The notes: generated by a model from the sequence alone, not told the origin. A stretch of 64,000 nucleotides of DNA from Desulfobacteraceae bacterium (GCA_016743945.1 JADGFI010000017.1:45420-109419), one strand, 5' to 3'. Counted from the stretch's first letter, positions 16,500 to 26,432 are shown. Numbers and translations are program-made.

Positions 16500-18581
16500 T
16501 TAAAATCTGTAAACCGCCTGGAGGCCGATTTCTCCAGGTTCACTATAGAGCGTATACATCCCGCCGTAAAATCCGTTGGAATCGTATTTTTTATCAAAAA
16601 GATTTTTTGCATAGAGGTAGATATCAAAGGCTTCGGTTTCATAGCCTATCTTCGCATTGACTATTTCATAGGCATCCCTTGAGTACTCATTTGCCTTGTC
16701 AAGATACATCTCTCCGTAACCGATCAGGTCTGCCCTGGCATAAACCCCGCTGCCGTGCCTGTATTGGGCACCGATGTTAAACGTGTATTCCGGAGCAAAG
16801 GGATTTTTATTGCCCTTGTAATCACCCCGGGCATCTTTAAAGTTGTCAAATTCAATATCGCTGTACCCGAAACCGGCCATGAGGCTCAGGCCATCGGTCA
16901 TCACCGCTGTTATTTCCAGCTCGATTCCTTTGGCCGTTGCTTCTGCCGCATTGGTAAGATAGTTGACAACAGGTGTAACAGCCTGCTCCACCTGCATATC
17001 GGAAATATCCATATGGTATAAAGCCCCGTTCAAAACAAGCCGATTATTGAAGAATGCGCTTTTCACACCAACTTCATAGGACCACAATTCTTCCGCACCA
17101 TAACTGAAATACAGCGGATCTTCTGCCATCTGATTGAACCCGCCGGAACGATATCCCTTTGAAGCGCCTGCATAGGTCATGATTGAAGAAGAAAATTGAT
17201 ATTCAAGGCCTATCCTGGGGCTCAGTGCATCCCAGGAATCATCAACTTTCATTTTTTTAATATGATCCTCGAATTCCTGATCCTGCTGCTCATAGCGCAG
17301 ACCACCGACCAGACTGAACTGCCCTGGCAAAGGGCAGGTGAAATTTGCAAATGCGGCCCAGGCATCCCCGTTGATACTCCTACTTGATACACTCGCCATT
17401 GGTGGAATCATCGATGCAACTTCAAAATCAAGATCGTTTTGATCTTTATCGTAATACAGACCGACCAGCCATTTCAATTGTTTGGCAGATGAGTCCAGGC
17501 GCAGCTCCTGGGACATTTTTTTGTAGTTACCATCCTTGTCTGAATGCATATAGGTGGCGCTGCTGAAATCAAAATCTGCCACAGTCCTGTCCTCGTATAC
17601 CCTGTTCGTGGTGACGGATGTCAGTGTGATTAAATCACTGAGGTTGTAGCCAATTTTCAGGGACTGGGAGTCGCTGGCTGTCTTGTTCCATCCCTCAAGA
17701 TTAGACGACACCTTGCGATCCTGTGGCGCAGCAAGGCCGAACATGGCGGCCCCCTTCTCCGTAAAATTCATATTCGGCCCGCCCTCGTCATATTTGAGGT
17801 GTGAGGCAATAAGGGAAATATCAAGATCATCCATTGGGGTCCAGCGAAGATGGGCCTTGCCGAACCAGTGCTTTCTATCGTCGTCCATACCTCCCAGATT
17901 TGTGTTTTCGATATACCCGTCTTTTTGATAATACTGGCCGGCCAGGCCGAAAAAAAGCCTGTCTTTTTGAATGGGACCGGCCAGGCTGAGTGAAACATCT
18001 CCTTTTTTATCCTGGCCCCCTGCCACAGATACCTTTCCCTTAAATTCATTACCCGGCTGCCTGGAGATGATATTGATCACGCCGGTTTCAGTATTTTTAC
18101 CGTACAAGGTGCCCTGGGGGCCCCTTAATACTTCAATGCGCTCTATATCGAGAAGACCGGCTTCAAATCCGAAACCCGATATCATGGGAACACCGTCCAC
18201 ATACAATCCGGTTGTCGTTGTAAATGTATAGGGGGCCACATGAACCCCCCGCATGGATGGCGAATTCGTACCTGACATACCATTGTCAAGGATCGTCAGA
18301 TTTGGAACAAAATCAGCTATATCCTCCACGGATTCAATTTTTTTGTCCTCTATATCCCGCTCATTAAACACGGTGATACTCACGGGCACCTCCTGAACAT
18401 TTTCTTCCTGCTTCTGGGCGGTTACGGTTATTGCTTCTATTTTATGTTTTCCCGGGGTTGTTTTATTTCCGGCCTTCTCTTTCCCGTCAGATGCAAAGGT
18501 TGCAAATGGATTTAGCACCAGTACCATTGCAAACATTACAGCCGGAACCCATCGGAAAGTTCCTTTATAAAAATCTATCAC
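16500..18581 (-). CDS. TonB-dependent outer-membrane receptor
   Basis: A 693-aa receptor with signal peptide (cleavage near TFASDG), TonB box AITVTAQKQ, plug motif IERIEVLRGPQGTLYGKN and GVINIISRQPG, and a barrel with NLFDKKYDS and C-terminal YRF. An AAGGAGAT site precedes the start. It resembles the receptor at 7751-9748 along its length. Unlike that one it has no AraC gene next to it: its upstream neighbour is an O-methyltransferase and its downstream neighbour an LCM-family methyltransferase, which suggests that its ligand or a linked product is methylated. That link is inference. Confidence 0.95.
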   Translation of the reverse strand: MIDFYKGTFRWVPAVMFAMVLVLNPFATFASDGKEKAGNKTTPGKHKIEAITVTAQKQEENVQEVPVSITVFNERDIEDKKIESVEDIADFVPNLTILDNGMSGTNSPSMRGVHVAPYTFTTTTGLYVDGVPMISGFGFEAGLLDIERIEVLRGPQGTLYGKNTETGVINIISRQPGNEFKGKVSVAGGQDKKGDVSLSLAGPIQKDRLFFGLAGQYYQKDGYIENTNLGGMDDDRKHWFGKAHLRWTPMDDLDISLIASHLKYDEGGPNMNFTEKGAAMFGLAAPQDRKVSSNLEGWNKTASDSQSLKIGYNLSDLITLTSVTTNRVYEDRTVADFDFSSATYMHSDKDGNYKKMSQELRLDSSAKQLKWLVGLYYDKDQNDLDFEVASMIPPMASVSSRSINGDAWAAFANFTCPLPGQFSLVGGLRYEQQDQEFEDHIKKMKVDDSWDALSPRIGLEYQFSSSIMTYAGASKGYRSGGFNQMAEDPLYFSYGAEELWSYEVGVKSAFFNNRLVLNGALYHMDISDMQVEQAVTPVVNYLTNAAEATAKGIELEITAVMTDGLSLMAGFGYSDIEFDNFKDARGDYKGNKNPFAPEYTFNIGAQYRHGSGVYARADLIGYGEMYLDKANEYSRDAYEIVNAKIGYETEAFDIYLYAKNLFDKKYDSNGFYGGMYTLYSEPGEIGLQAVYRF

Positions 18582-18717
18582 TTTATCTCCTTAAGAATCT
18601 TTTTTGCGTCACTATTATTGCTATTCCTCTTAAAGAGCAGGAAACCTTTGATCCTAGGGTCCTTATTTTTATTGGTATCTTTCTTTATACCACTGTGGGA
18701 ATTGGGAAATCCCATTT

Positions 18718-19746
18718 TTATTTCCTCGCAATATCAAGCTCCATATCATGCAAAGGTGTTTTCAAGGTGCGGGATTGAACTGATTTGAACCCGGTGCGAA
18801 TCATGGCCTCAGCTATTTGTCCCTGCTTAAAGGTCATGTTTTTTCCCGCTGCAAGGGCATGGGGCGTATGGGCCAGCATGACATCGGGTTTTGTGTTTTC
18901 GTGGGTCATTCCATCCTGAAACGTGATAAAAAGTCCCCCCGGATTCAAGGCTGCCAAGATTTTATGGAACAATGGGTCAAGGTTTTGTTTTGCAAAATTT
19001 AATGTAGCACTGGCAAATATCAGGTCATAGTTCTGACCGATGGAATCCTCAAGATAATTACCCGCCAGGGTTTCAATGCGGTCCGGAACATGATGTTTTT
19101 CGATAATCTTTATGGTGGTCTCAATGACGGCTGGTTGATCAAAAACAACCCCTTTCAGGTCGGGATGCGCTTTGACAATGGAGACACAGCAAAGCCCGGA
19201 TCCCCCTCCGAGGTCCAGCATTTTACCCCAGGAATTAAACTCCGGAAGGTGGGTGATGATCTCAAGGGCGGAATCAAATCCTCCGGCGATGATCCATGCA
19301 CCCGAATTTTTTGTGGATTCAGCCCAGAAAAGAGGAGATGAAAAATCCTGGGCAAGGATGCCGGGATTGGGGCCATTTTTTACAAGTTCAGGCAGATGAT
19401 CCAGAATATCAAGGATGTGTTTTTTATAAAATTCAAGCATGGAACCGATATATTCAGGTTTTTTCTTTACCAGATACGCATCGGTATCTATCTTGTTTTG
19501 ATAAAGGGACTGGCTTTTTTCAACAAGATCTATTGTGCAAAGGGAATCTAAAAAAATTTCGGTGTTGCCCGGATTCAGCGCCAGCATGGAGGCGACCTCT
19601 TTGGCACTTACCTTTGTCTGGAGCGCATCAAAAATCCCAAGCCGAATGCCGCAAATCATTAATCCCGCTTTCATGGGTCCGTTTAAAAAATCTTTGTATA
19701 ATCGCCCCATGTTTGTGTTTGTGTTTTTTTTTGATAAGTTATTCAT
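18718..19746 (-). CDS. O-methyltransferase, family 2 (acetylserotonin/CrtF-like)
   Basis: A 342-aa enzyme with an N-terminal winged-helix dimerisation domain (GIFDAL...SAKEVASMLALNP) and a C-terminal SAM-binding domain. Motif I is MLDLGGGSGLCC, followed by VVFDQPAVIE and the late motif LNPGGLFITFQD. This is the plant-type/antibiotic O-methyltransferase layout. The usual catalytic histidine position is not obvious, so the reaction is uncertain. It lies between the DUF4198-type protein and the TonB receptor on the same strand, probably in one transcript. A strong hairpin lies just upstream of its gene. Confidence 0.85.
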   Translation of the reverse strand: MNNLSKKNTNTNMGRLYKDFLNGPMKAGLMICGIRLGIFDALQTKVSAKEVASMLALNPGNTEIFLDSLCTIDLVEKSQSLYQNKIDTDAYLVKKKPEYIGSMLEFYKKHILDILDHLPELVKNGPNPGILAQDFSSPLFWAESTKNSGAWIIAGGFDSALEIITHLPEFNSWGKMLDLGGGSGLCCVSIVKAHPDLKGVVFDQPAVIETTIKIIEKHHVPDRIETLAGNYLEDSIGQNYDLIFASATLNFAKQNLDPLFHKILAALNPGGLFITFQDGMTHENTKPDVMLAHTPHALAAGKNMTFKQGQIAEAMIRTGFKSVQSRTLKTPLHDMELDIARK

Positions 19747-19829
19747 TTAACATTACTCCCACCATTTGGTTTGAAGATAAATCGTACTTGTTTTGGGCAG
19801 CTGTTATCGTGTTGTCCATTATTTGAACA

Positions 19830-19864
19830 GATTGCCCGGGGACCCAAAGGTTGTCCGGGCAATC
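19830..19864. repeat. Strong 10-bp hairpin between DUF4198 gene and O-methyltransferase gene
   Basis: Perfect arms GATTGCCCGG (19830-19839) and CCGGGCAATC (19855-19864) with a 15-nt loop. No T-run follows in the direction of transcription, so it is more likely an mRNA-processing or stability hairpin than a terminator. Confidence 0.6.
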
Positions 19865-19893
19865 CGGCTTAATATAAACGATGCCGATAGCGG

Positions 19894-20787
19894 TTAGGGG
19901 GTTGCTGTCATGCTGACGCTTGCGCCGTAATAAACCGTTGTGCATTTCCCAACAAGATCTTTTAGTTCATTTTTCGGGGTCACCTCTTTTTTTACCATGA
20001 CACTGACAACCCATTCGCCGGCCGTGGGAATTCGGACCTGGGCTTTTCCATCCATAATATAGGCGCAGAGACTAAAATTGTCAGGACCGCCATAGGTATT
20101 GCTTGTGGCCATGAGGTAATACATGCCGTCCATGCCGCAATTGAGATTTTTACCATTGAGGCTTGCTTCAAAAGTGACAAGATCACCGGCATGGATATCA
20201 CTTAAATCACAGGTTGGCATCAGCTCAAGCGCGTGGCCTGCAGGCGTCGGCTGGGTCCATTTTTTAATCGCCATATAGGATTTTGCCACAGCCTTGTACC
20301 GGGTGCTGAAATTGATTTTTTTGGCTCCCTTGATTTTATCCATGGGTTTTGTTGTCATTTTTGTTTTTCCGTCTTTGTCAACATACCCGGTAAAAAAAGT
20401 GGCTTTTGATTCAGCAATCACCTGGTAGGTGCCGGGTTTTGTATTTTCTGTGAGTGATATTTTTCTTAAGCCCAGATCACCGGATACAATATTCATACCG
20501 GTTTTGGATGTCATTATTTTTTCTTTTTTAAGGACAGGTAAGGCCATCGCTGTTTTGCTGTTATCAGGCCCCACAAGCGTGTAACTTTCAATGGTAACGG
20601 CCCCCGCTTCGGATATGAGAAAATCATCCATGGGAACGACATGTCCCCATCCCAATGATGAAATAACATGTCCCGGAGGGTGGGCAAAGGACTCGTTAAT
20701 GTTTACCCACAGGGAATGGGAAAATGCGCTGGTGGTTATGGCAAGCGCTGCAATCATGGTAAAACACAGGGTGAATTTTTTGTTCAT
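19894..20787 (-). CDS. Exported DUF4198 (NikM-like, Co/Ni transport periplasmic component) protein
   Basis: A 297-aa periplasmic protein with a signal peptide ending near SAFSHS. The mature N-terminus HSLWVNI and the later GHALELMP..DLSDIHAGDLVTF are typical of DUF4198 proteins, a family annotated as periplasmic components of cobalt/nickel uptake. The mature protein starts with histidine-containing sequence, which in this family is consistent with metal binding. It is preceded by a small exported protein with a similar AHTLYMNL start, so the two may form a pair. No cognate permease is nearby. A role in handling transition metal at the envelope is likely but unproven. Confidence 0.8.
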   Translation of the reverse strand: MNKKFTLCFTMIAALAITTSAFSHSLWVNINESFAHPPGHVISSLGWGHVVPMDDFLISEAGAVTIESYTLVGPDNSKTAMALPVLKKEKIMTSKTGMNIVSGDLGLRKISLTENTKPGTYQVIAESKATFFTGYVDKDGKTKMTTKPMDKIKGAKKINFSTRYKAVAKSYMAIKKWTQPTPAGHALELMPTCDLSDIHAGDLVTFEASLNGKNLNCGMDGMYYLMATSNTYGGPDNFSLCAYIMDGKAQVRIPTAGEWVVSVMVKKEVTPKNELKDLVGKCTTVYYGASVSMTATP

Positions 20788-20832
20788 TTTTGTCTCCTTT
20801 TGGGTGGTGGTTTAATTTGATTTTTTTTTATA

Positions 20833-21165
20833 TTATGGAGTTAAGGGGCCTTCTTGGCGAACCGTATGCCCGGGTCCTCCGTCAAGAAAGACGGTATAGG
20901 GAACATCCGGCGTTTTAAATGTTGCCTCACCTTCCTCATCCATTTTTAATTTTTTAATGACTTCTCCTTTTTTGTTTTCCAGATAAAGGGGGAGACCTGC
21001 GGCATTACTCCCTGTGGAAAACATTCCTTCAACCGTTATGGTTCCGTCTTCATTATCAAGAAGGTTCATGTACAAGGTGTGAGCGAATGCGGCAGAAACG
21101 GTTATGGCCAGAAAAATTGCGATAACCGCGCTGATGAGTGTTTTTTTCTTTTTAAAATCAATCAA
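20833..21165 (-). CDS. Small exported protein, DUF4198-neighbour type
   Basis: A 110-aa protein with a hydrophobic signal (residues 10-28, ending SAAFAHT). The mature part is a short beta-rich domain (DGTITVEGMFSTGSNAAG...PLYLENKKGEV) ending in GGPGHTVRQEGP. The start of the mature chain (AHTLYMNL) resembles that of the DUF4198 protein encoded 45 nt downstream. The function is unknown; from context it is probably an accessory of metal uptake or of the RND exporter encoded upstream. Confidence 0.7.
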   Translation of the reverse strand: MIDFKKKKTLISAVIAIFLAITVSAAFAHTLYMNLLDNEDGTITVEGMFSTGSNAAGLPLYLENKKGEVIKKLKMDEEGEATFKTPDVPYTVFLDGGPGHTVRQEGPLTP

Positions 21166-21214
21166 TATCTAAATCTCCTTAAAAATTATCATATAGGACT
21201 CTGTTGGGGGAAAA

Positions 21215-23554
21215 TTACTTCCCAAATGGTTTTGCCCAGACAAGCAATATCGGTGTAACAAAATAATCGGTCAGAAGGGCTGTTAAAATGCCCAGGATGG
21301 TTAACCCGCCCATAATCACATAATCATTAGCAATGGAGGTCAGGTAAACCGAATAATTGGCCATGATGACCAAGGTGGTCAAAAACAGGGGAATCCCGAT
21401 GGTCGAAAAAGTTCTTCGGATGCTCATGTGATAATCCTTGCATCGCTCATATTCCAGCTTTGCATGGTTGATAAAATGGATGGTGTCATCCACGGCAAGG
21501 CCCAGCAGCATCGGCATGATCGTGATGGTCATCATGTCAAGGGGGATGCCGGCCCAGCCCATGAGTCCCCCCACGGCAATGGCAGGGGTAATGTTGGGAA
21601 TCATGGCGATGAGCCCTGTCTTGATGCTGCCAAACACAATGATCATCAACAGGGAGATACTGCAGATGGCGATGAAAAATGAGGTTATCTGGCCCCAGGA
21701 GACCACGTCCTGCATGACCGTAAATTGAGCGATGGCACCTGCCATGGAAATGGTGGCATCGGGATATGCTTTTTGGGCGCTGTCTCTTAATCTTAAAAGT
21801 TCATTTTTTGCCTCAAGGGAATTATAATCTTCCAGGTCCACCATGATCCGCAGGCGTTTATAATCATAATCGATCCATTTTTCCGCTTCTTTTCCACCGG
21901 CATTTTCATACAGGAGCATGATCTGGGCAACCATTTGCCGGGTGTCCGGGATTTTATAAAAGTGCTCATCTCCCTGGTTCAGGGCCTGGTTCATGTCCTT
22001 TATGATCTCAACAATGGAGGTCACCCTTTTGGTAAGCGTATATCCTTTTATCTCTTCCATGAGGGTATCAAGTTTTTTTAAATTGACAGGTTTTCTTGCC
22101 ATGCCGTCTTGTTTGAATTCAACCACCATATTATAAGAATAAAGAGAGCCCACCTCGGAGTGACTGACATAATCCAATCTTTCGACATAGGGAACTTTTA
22201 ATCCCATGTTTTTGCGGATATCAAAGGAAACTTCAAAAAATTTGAGACCAAAACCACAGACAAAAATCATGAGGATAAAAATAGTCATGATTGTTTTTGG
22301 CCAGGTAAGCACGTTTATACCAAGGTGATCCATAAAAGATCCAAGCCTGCGATTGATGGTTTTGACCTGGTTTTTTTCGGGCTGGGGCACTTTGTTTTTC
22401 CCAAAGCTCAACAGGGTGGGAATCATGATAATGACAATGCAAAAAATGATGGACACCAGCATGGCGGTTGCTGAACCAATCCATCTGACAGGTTTTACGT
22501 CCACAAAATGAAAGGAGGCAAGGGCACCGATGGTGGTTAGGGCTGTAAATAAAATGGGCCATCCGGTCTCTTCAATGGCATGATAAATGGACTCTTTTCT
22601 TTTACCTGTTTTTGAAAATTCCCTGTCAAAAAAAGAAAAAATATGGATGGAATAGCCGATGGAAACGGCAATCCCCAGATATATCGGTACAACAACCATT
22701 CCAATATCAATGGAGATACCCAAAATTCCCTGCATTCCAAAGGTGATAAAGACGCTGCCAAAGGCAACCAGGATGGAAATAAGAACATTTCTGAAAGACC
22801 GGAGGGACAGGGACAAGACAACCAGGGATGCCAGAAGGGAAAGCCCCATGGTCCGTTTCATCTCATCTTTGAAAAAGCTCATTTTTTCATGGGACAGTAC
22901 CGGAAGACCAGCCGATCTCGGGTTGAGGATCTGATATTTATCCTGGCCGATAATCTCAACGGCTGTTTTTCCCACCACCATATCCGCCCCTTCGTTATTT
23001 TTATCCCGCCACCCATCCGGAAAGGGGTGAAGCCTTAACATGACCCAAGATTGGGTGCTGTCCTTTGAAATAAGTTTTCCCACAAGCAGTTTTTTGGAAA
23101 GGGCAAGATTCCTGATGGTTTCCAATTGTACAGGATCGGTCGGGATAATATCGGGGACAAGATTTATAATTTCAATACCAGTTTCATTTCCAATGGAAAA
23201 TTCGCAATCTGTTATGGACATGAGATCATCTGCAAAGGGGATTTTTTGTTTAAGCTCATGGCCAAGCTCCCTGATTTTAGATAAAATCTCAGGCGTAAAA
23301 AGGTCGTCAACCTCCACCATTACCGCCACATAATCACTGTTCCCAAAAATGCTCTTAAACTCATCCTCGGATATTTTCAAAGCCGATTTTTCAAGCATCC
23401 AGCTATCCCACCCGGCATCGGTCTTAATCTTTGATGTTCCCAAAAACGCAATGCTCAAAATCGCAATAAACAAAAAAATATTCACATACCTGAACCGGAC
23501 GATTAATTGACCCAGTCCATAAAATAACCGATTAATTTTTTTTATTTCAATCAT
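21215..23554 (-). CDS. RND-superfamily exporter, MMPL/HAE3 type
   Basis: A 779-aa inner-membrane protein with two homologous halves. Each half has one TM helix, a large periplasmic domain, then five TM helices. The second half carries GLAVDDTIHFINH, the typical charged motif of TM4 in MMPL/SSD-type RND proteins. It resembles the hydrophobe exporter HAE3 group, which moves lipids or hydrophobic compounds between membranes. The genes upstream encode a DUF1302-like barrel and a LolA-like protein, a trio often found together and probably acting as an envelope lipid- or hopanoid-like transport system. The cargo is unknown. Confidence 0.9.
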   Translation of the reverse strand: MIEIKKINRLFYGLGQLIVRFRYVNIFLFIAILSIAFLGTSKIKTDAGWDSWMLEKSALKISEDEFKSIFGNSDYVAVMVEVDDLFTPEILSKIRELGHELKQKIPFADDLMSITDCEFSIGNETGIEIINLVPDIIPTDPVQLETIRNLALSKKLLVGKLISKDSTQSWVMLRLHPFPDGWRDKNNEGADMVVGKTAVEIIGQDKYQILNPRSAGLPVLSHEKMSFFKDEMKRTMGLSLLASLVVLSLSLRSFRNVLISILVAFGSVFITFGMQGILGISIDIGMVVVPIYLGIAVSIGYSIHIFSFFDREFSKTGKRKESIYHAIEETGWPILFTALTTIGALASFHFVDVKPVRWIGSATAMLVSIIFCIVIIMIPTLLSFGKNKVPQPEKNQVKTINRRLGSFMDHLGINVLTWPKTIMTIFILMIFVCGFGLKFFEVSFDIRKNMGLKVPYVERLDYVSHSEVGSLYSYNMVVEFKQDGMARKPVNLKKLDTLMEEIKGYTLTKRVTSIVEIIKDMNQALNQGDEHFYKIPDTRQMVAQIMLLYENAGGKEAEKWIDYDYKRLRIMVDLEDYNSLEAKNELLRLRDSAQKAYPDATISMAGAIAQFTVMQDVVSWGQITSFFIAICSISLLMIIVFGSIKTGLIAMIPNITPAIAVGGLMGWAGIPLDMMTITIMPMLLGLAVDDTIHFINHAKLEYERCKDYHMSIRRTFSTIGIPLFLTTLVIMANYSVYLTSIANDYVIMGGLTILGILTALLTDYFVTPILLVWAKPFGK

Positions 23555-23588
23555 TGTTGCTCCCTATGATTTTTTCTTTTTTTTAGAC

Positions 23589-24812
23589 TTAAAAATTATA
23601 TTTTACCTTGGCCCATATCTGGGTATTCTCTGTGTATCTTCCAAAACTGCCTGATTGGCAGCCCGTAAAAATATCGGTGCCCAGGAACAGGGACAATCCG
23701 TCCATGACCTGGTATTCGGAACTGAGCCGGGTCAGACTGTCTTGTTCATTCAGGTTAAAATAGTGCATCCCGAATAAAATCAGTTTTTCCCGGAACAATT
23801 TTTTGGAGATACTCATAGTGACCATGGCTGATTGTGCTTTTTGTTGAATTTTGTCTGAAAATCCAAGAATTCTGTCTTCTGTTACCTGGAACGACAAAGA
23901 CCAATTGTTCCCCGGAGACCAGTCCAGCCCCAGAAGCCATTTGATCTGATCTTTTTTTACAAGGCAATCCATGGCGTTTGACCCATACCGATTACCATGG
24001 GAAAACGCTGCCTCTCCCCTGAAAACAACATCCTTGTAGAGCTTGGAAAATTCCACGCCAAAAATATGGAGACGCTGGAACTTAGGATTCAGCAAGGACC
24101 CATTGTCCCGGGTATGGGTGTAATAGGGAAAATCATTCCAGGTATAAAAATAGGACAATCCCATGTCAAATCCCGGCAAAAACAGGGCATACTTTGCTGC
24201 CAATTCCCCGTTTTCAATGTTTTTATCCGGCCCGTTGTTGCCCATGGTTTCATTGCCGAAATTCCCCACAGCCCATGGGCTGTCTTTATCGGGTAAAATC
24301 CCCTGGGTGAAAAAAGGGATAAAAATCAACTCACCCGTACCATTGTCTCCGAAAAATCTTAATTTCAAGGCATCCACAGCCATCCTGATTTCATCAAAAT
24401 CCCGGGTGATATACTCGGACAGATCCGAGGGTGAAATATTATCCGTGATGCGAACCCCATCGGAATTTCCCCAGATAATAATCTGCCGCCCAAGGCGCAA
24501 ATCCCATGAGGGGGCCACATAATCAATATACGCCTCGTGAACGGAGATCCCGGATTCGTCTTCTCTGGCATGATTTGCCGATAAATTCATCGAGGCAAAC
24601 AAAGACCAGTCATCCTTGAAACTTCTTGTTTCAAGTCTTGCCATTGTTTCGGATGCAAGCCAATCATTGGGGGCTTTAACCTGCAAACAATGCCGTGTCT
24701 CCAGGTATCCGGAAAGGTCAAATTCCAGACCTGAAAATTCAAAGGCATGGGCGGTTGAACCAAGGAGAAGGCACCAAAAAAAAACGTAAGGCAAAAGTTT
24801 ATTTGATAACAT
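23589..24812 (-). CDS. Outer-membrane beta-barrel, DUF1302-like
   Basis: A 407-aa protein from the ATG at 24812, which follows AGGTGA and begins a signal peptide (MLSNKLLPY...STAHAFEF). A longer frame exists but overlaps the upstream gene. The mature chain is rich in alternating aromatic/polar strands (LETRSFKDDWSLF, WDLRLGRQIIIWGNSD) and ends in KYNF, as expected for an outer-membrane barrel. The upstream gene's TGA lies one nucleotide before this ATG, so the two are translationally coupled. It probably gives the RND exporter downstream an outer-membrane partner. Confidence 0.82.
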   Translation of the reverse strand: MLSNKLLPYVFFWCLLLGSTAHAFEFSGLEFDLSGYLETRHCLQVKAPNDWLASETMARLETRSFKDDWSLFASMNLSANHAREDESGISVHEAYIDYVAPSWDLRLGRQIIIWGNSDGVRITDNISPSDLSEYITRDFDEIRMAVDALKLRFFGDNGTGELIFIPFFTQGILPDKDSPWAVGNFGNETMGNNGPDKNIENGELAAKYALFLPGFDMGLSYFYTWNDFPYYTHTRDNGSLLNPKFQRLHIFGVEFSKLYKDVVFRGEAAFSHGNRYGSNAMDCLVKKDQIKWLLGLDWSPGNNWSLSFQVTEDRILGFSDKIQQKAQSAMVTMSISKKLFREKLILFGMHYFNLNEQDSLTRLSSEYQVMDGLSLFLGTDIFTGCQSGSFGRYTENTQIWAKVKYNF

Positions 24813-24813
24813 T

Positions 24814-25602
24814 TCACCTAACAATTCCTCTGGATATGGTTGCGGTTTGGAAAAAAGAATCTGCAACGCCGATATTGTATTGAACATCACTCATTTTCAT
24901 GATGGTGGTGTGATTTTCCCTTGTATTGTTCATTTCCATCTCAAATATGGTCCAGATAGCGTTGTGCCGCTTTATATCTTTAACGGTTAAGGTTTTCAAT
25001 AATCCTTGGGAATCATAATATTCCGCCTTGATAACAGCCCGTGCATCCTTGTTGACCCACAGAATTTTTTTGTCATAATTGGCATCTTTTTCAAGGGGAA
25101 TTGATTCAATTTTCCAGCAGTTTGACCCATTGATTGCTTCCTCACAAATTAAGGTATGGGTATCTTCATCCACATTTCTTTTACCCATGTCATCATAGGT
25201 GAAGTCACTTCCCATGAAATAATCATTGGTGGATTCTCCTCCAATTCTCCTGACCTTTCTTAACGCCGGCATATAGAGCCACTTATCATCAGTCTTGTCC
25301 GGGTCATCCCATTCCCATGAAAGAAAGGCAGTGCCCTGTACATCTGCCGGTTTTTTAAAACACATCACCTTTTTGGAATCTTTGCCATAATCCTTTCGAT
25401 AGGAAACCATCTGCCGTATCCGTTTTTTTCCCCTTCGATTGATAAGGGTCATCTCTACAATTGATTTTGAATCATCGCCATCTTCACGTTCATCAACCAT
25501 GATCATCACCTCCCGGCCGGTTAAGCCCCAAACATCCATGCACAAAAATCCCGGGATTGAAAACAGACACAAAGTTGCCATAATAATTTTTTTTACCACC
25601 AT
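24814..25602 (-). CDS. LolA-like outer-membrane lipoprotein-sorting protein
   Basis: A 262-aa exported protein. It has a signal peptide (hydrophobic residues 7-25) and the LolA_like fold typical of proteins encoded next to MMPL exporters: MTLINRRGKKRIRQM, TAFLSWEWDDPDKTDDKWLYMPALRKVRRI, GSDFTYDDM. These proteins are thought to carry lipid across the periplasm. It is the first gene of a coupled set with the barrel and RND genes. GGAGATCAA precedes the ATG. Confidence 0.88.
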   Translation of the reverse strand: MVVKKIIMATLCLFSIPGFLCMDVWGLTGREVMIMVDEREDGDDSKSIVEMTLINRRGKKRIRQMVSYRKDYGKDSKKVMCFKKPADVQGTAFLSWEWDDPDKTDDKWLYMPALRKVRRIGGESTNDYFMGSDFTYDDMGKRNVDEDTHTLICEEAINGSNCWKIESIPLEKDANYDKKILWVNKDARAVIKAEYYDSQGLLKTLTVKDIKRHNAIWTIFEMEMNNTRENHTTIMKMSDVQYNIGVADSFFQTATISRGIVR

Positions 25603-25729
25603 TTGATCTCCTGAATAAACTTAATACAATTTTAGTTCTTGATTAAAATATTTGGTAATCCTAACATGATAAAGCAATTGTTTTCCACCCCGTAAGGGAG
25701 CTTTTTTACCCTGAAAAGGAGTTTGGAAA

Positions 25730-25798
25730 ATGAAGGCGGGATACCCGCTGAATTTCTGGTTACCTGACTGGCCTTGGCAGGCTATCTTCGACCGTTGA
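25730..25798 (+). other. Micro-ORF of 22 codons in the divergent intergenic region
   Basis: AAGGAG is followed nine nucleotides later by ATG and 22 sense codons (MKAGYPLNFWLPDWPWQ...) before TGA. The tryptophan/proline-rich run looks like a protein fragment or a leader peptide. There is no homology I can name and no direct evidence of expression. The rest of 25603-25855 shows nothing else I can identify. Confidence 0.25.
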
Positions 25799-25855
25799 TC
25801 TACCTGCCGAAAAATTACCGGCCCGGAAAATTAAATTCAAAAAATAAAAAAACAC

Positions 25856-25897
25856 TTGACAGATTTTCCTTTGCCTTTTATTGTTAGTCGAAACTAA
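25856..25897 (+). promoter_or_regulatory. Promoter with dyad ahead of the flavodoxin relic
   Basis: TTGACA (25856-25861), 17-nt spacer, TATTGT (25879-25884). A perfect dyad TTAGT-CGAA-ACTAA (25884-25897) covers the end of the -10 and the likely start site and could be an operator. The promoter appears intact although the first gene behind it is only a relic. Confidence 0.6.
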
Positions 25898-25960
25898 ATT
25901 TTACTATAATCTTAAACTGTGGGATTCCTTAAGCACATGGAAATTCACCTGGAGGGAAAA

Positions 25961-26056
25961 ATGACCAATGCACTAATTATCTACGGATCTACCACCGGAA
26001 ATACTGGAAAAAAAAAGATTCAGGAATTGATTCGGGACGTGACCAATGTTGCATAA
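25961..26056 (+). pseudogene. Flavodoxin relic with internal deletion
   Basis: A good GGAGG site precedes an ATG. The first 15 residues MTNALIIYGSTTGNT are the flavin-phosphate loop of a flavodoxin. Then the frame jumps to KKKIQELIRDVTNVA and stops, which looks like the C-terminal helix. The remaining ~115 residues expected for a ~147-aa flavodoxin are missing, so this is an internally deleted, non-functional copy. A second flavodoxin relic with the opposite end preserved lies at 47754-47946; both are followed by similar sequence (CATAAAAAACA). Confidence 0.75.
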
Positions 26057-26432
26057 AAAACAAATATCGAATGCTTGCCGGGAAAATGTTATTTCAGGGA
26101 GTTCATTGAGATCATTGCTTAAAATGATCGGCAACCTCAGTCGCACCGGCATGGAAGCCGGTAACGCCGGCGATTTCGGCATGGCGTTCCTGAATATTGA
26201 AGATGCACTGTCCCTGTCACGGGATCTAAATAAAAAGTGTCTCGAAGCCAAGCTGCTGAATAATCTTGGGATACTGCACACTATGAACGGCACATGGGAT
26301 AAAGCCATGGCCGCCTATGAAGAATCCTTGAACATTGTTAGTGACCATTGCGGAACACAAAATTTTCTTTATAAAACCCTGCAGAAAAATATCGGGCATC
26401 TTTTTAATCTGGAGATTACGCCTGCAACTTGA
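26046..26432 (+). CDS. Small TPR-repeat protein
   Basis: A 128-aa soluble protein whose start overlaps the end of the flavodoxin relic. It contains at least one clear tetratricopeptide unit (KLLNNLGILHTMNGTWDKAMAAYEESLNIV, residues about 70-98) and a preceding related helix pair (GDFGMAFLNIEDALSLSRDL). It is probably a protein-protein interaction module. A strong terminator follows. It may itself be a fragment of a longer TPR protein. The start is uncertain. Confidence 0.55.
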   Translation: MLHKKQISNACRENVISGSSLRSLLKMIGNLSRTGMEAGNAGDFGMAFLNIEDALSLSRDLNKKCLEAKLLNNLGILHTMNGTWDKAMAAYEESLNIVSDHCGTQNFLYKTLQKNIGHLFNLEITPAT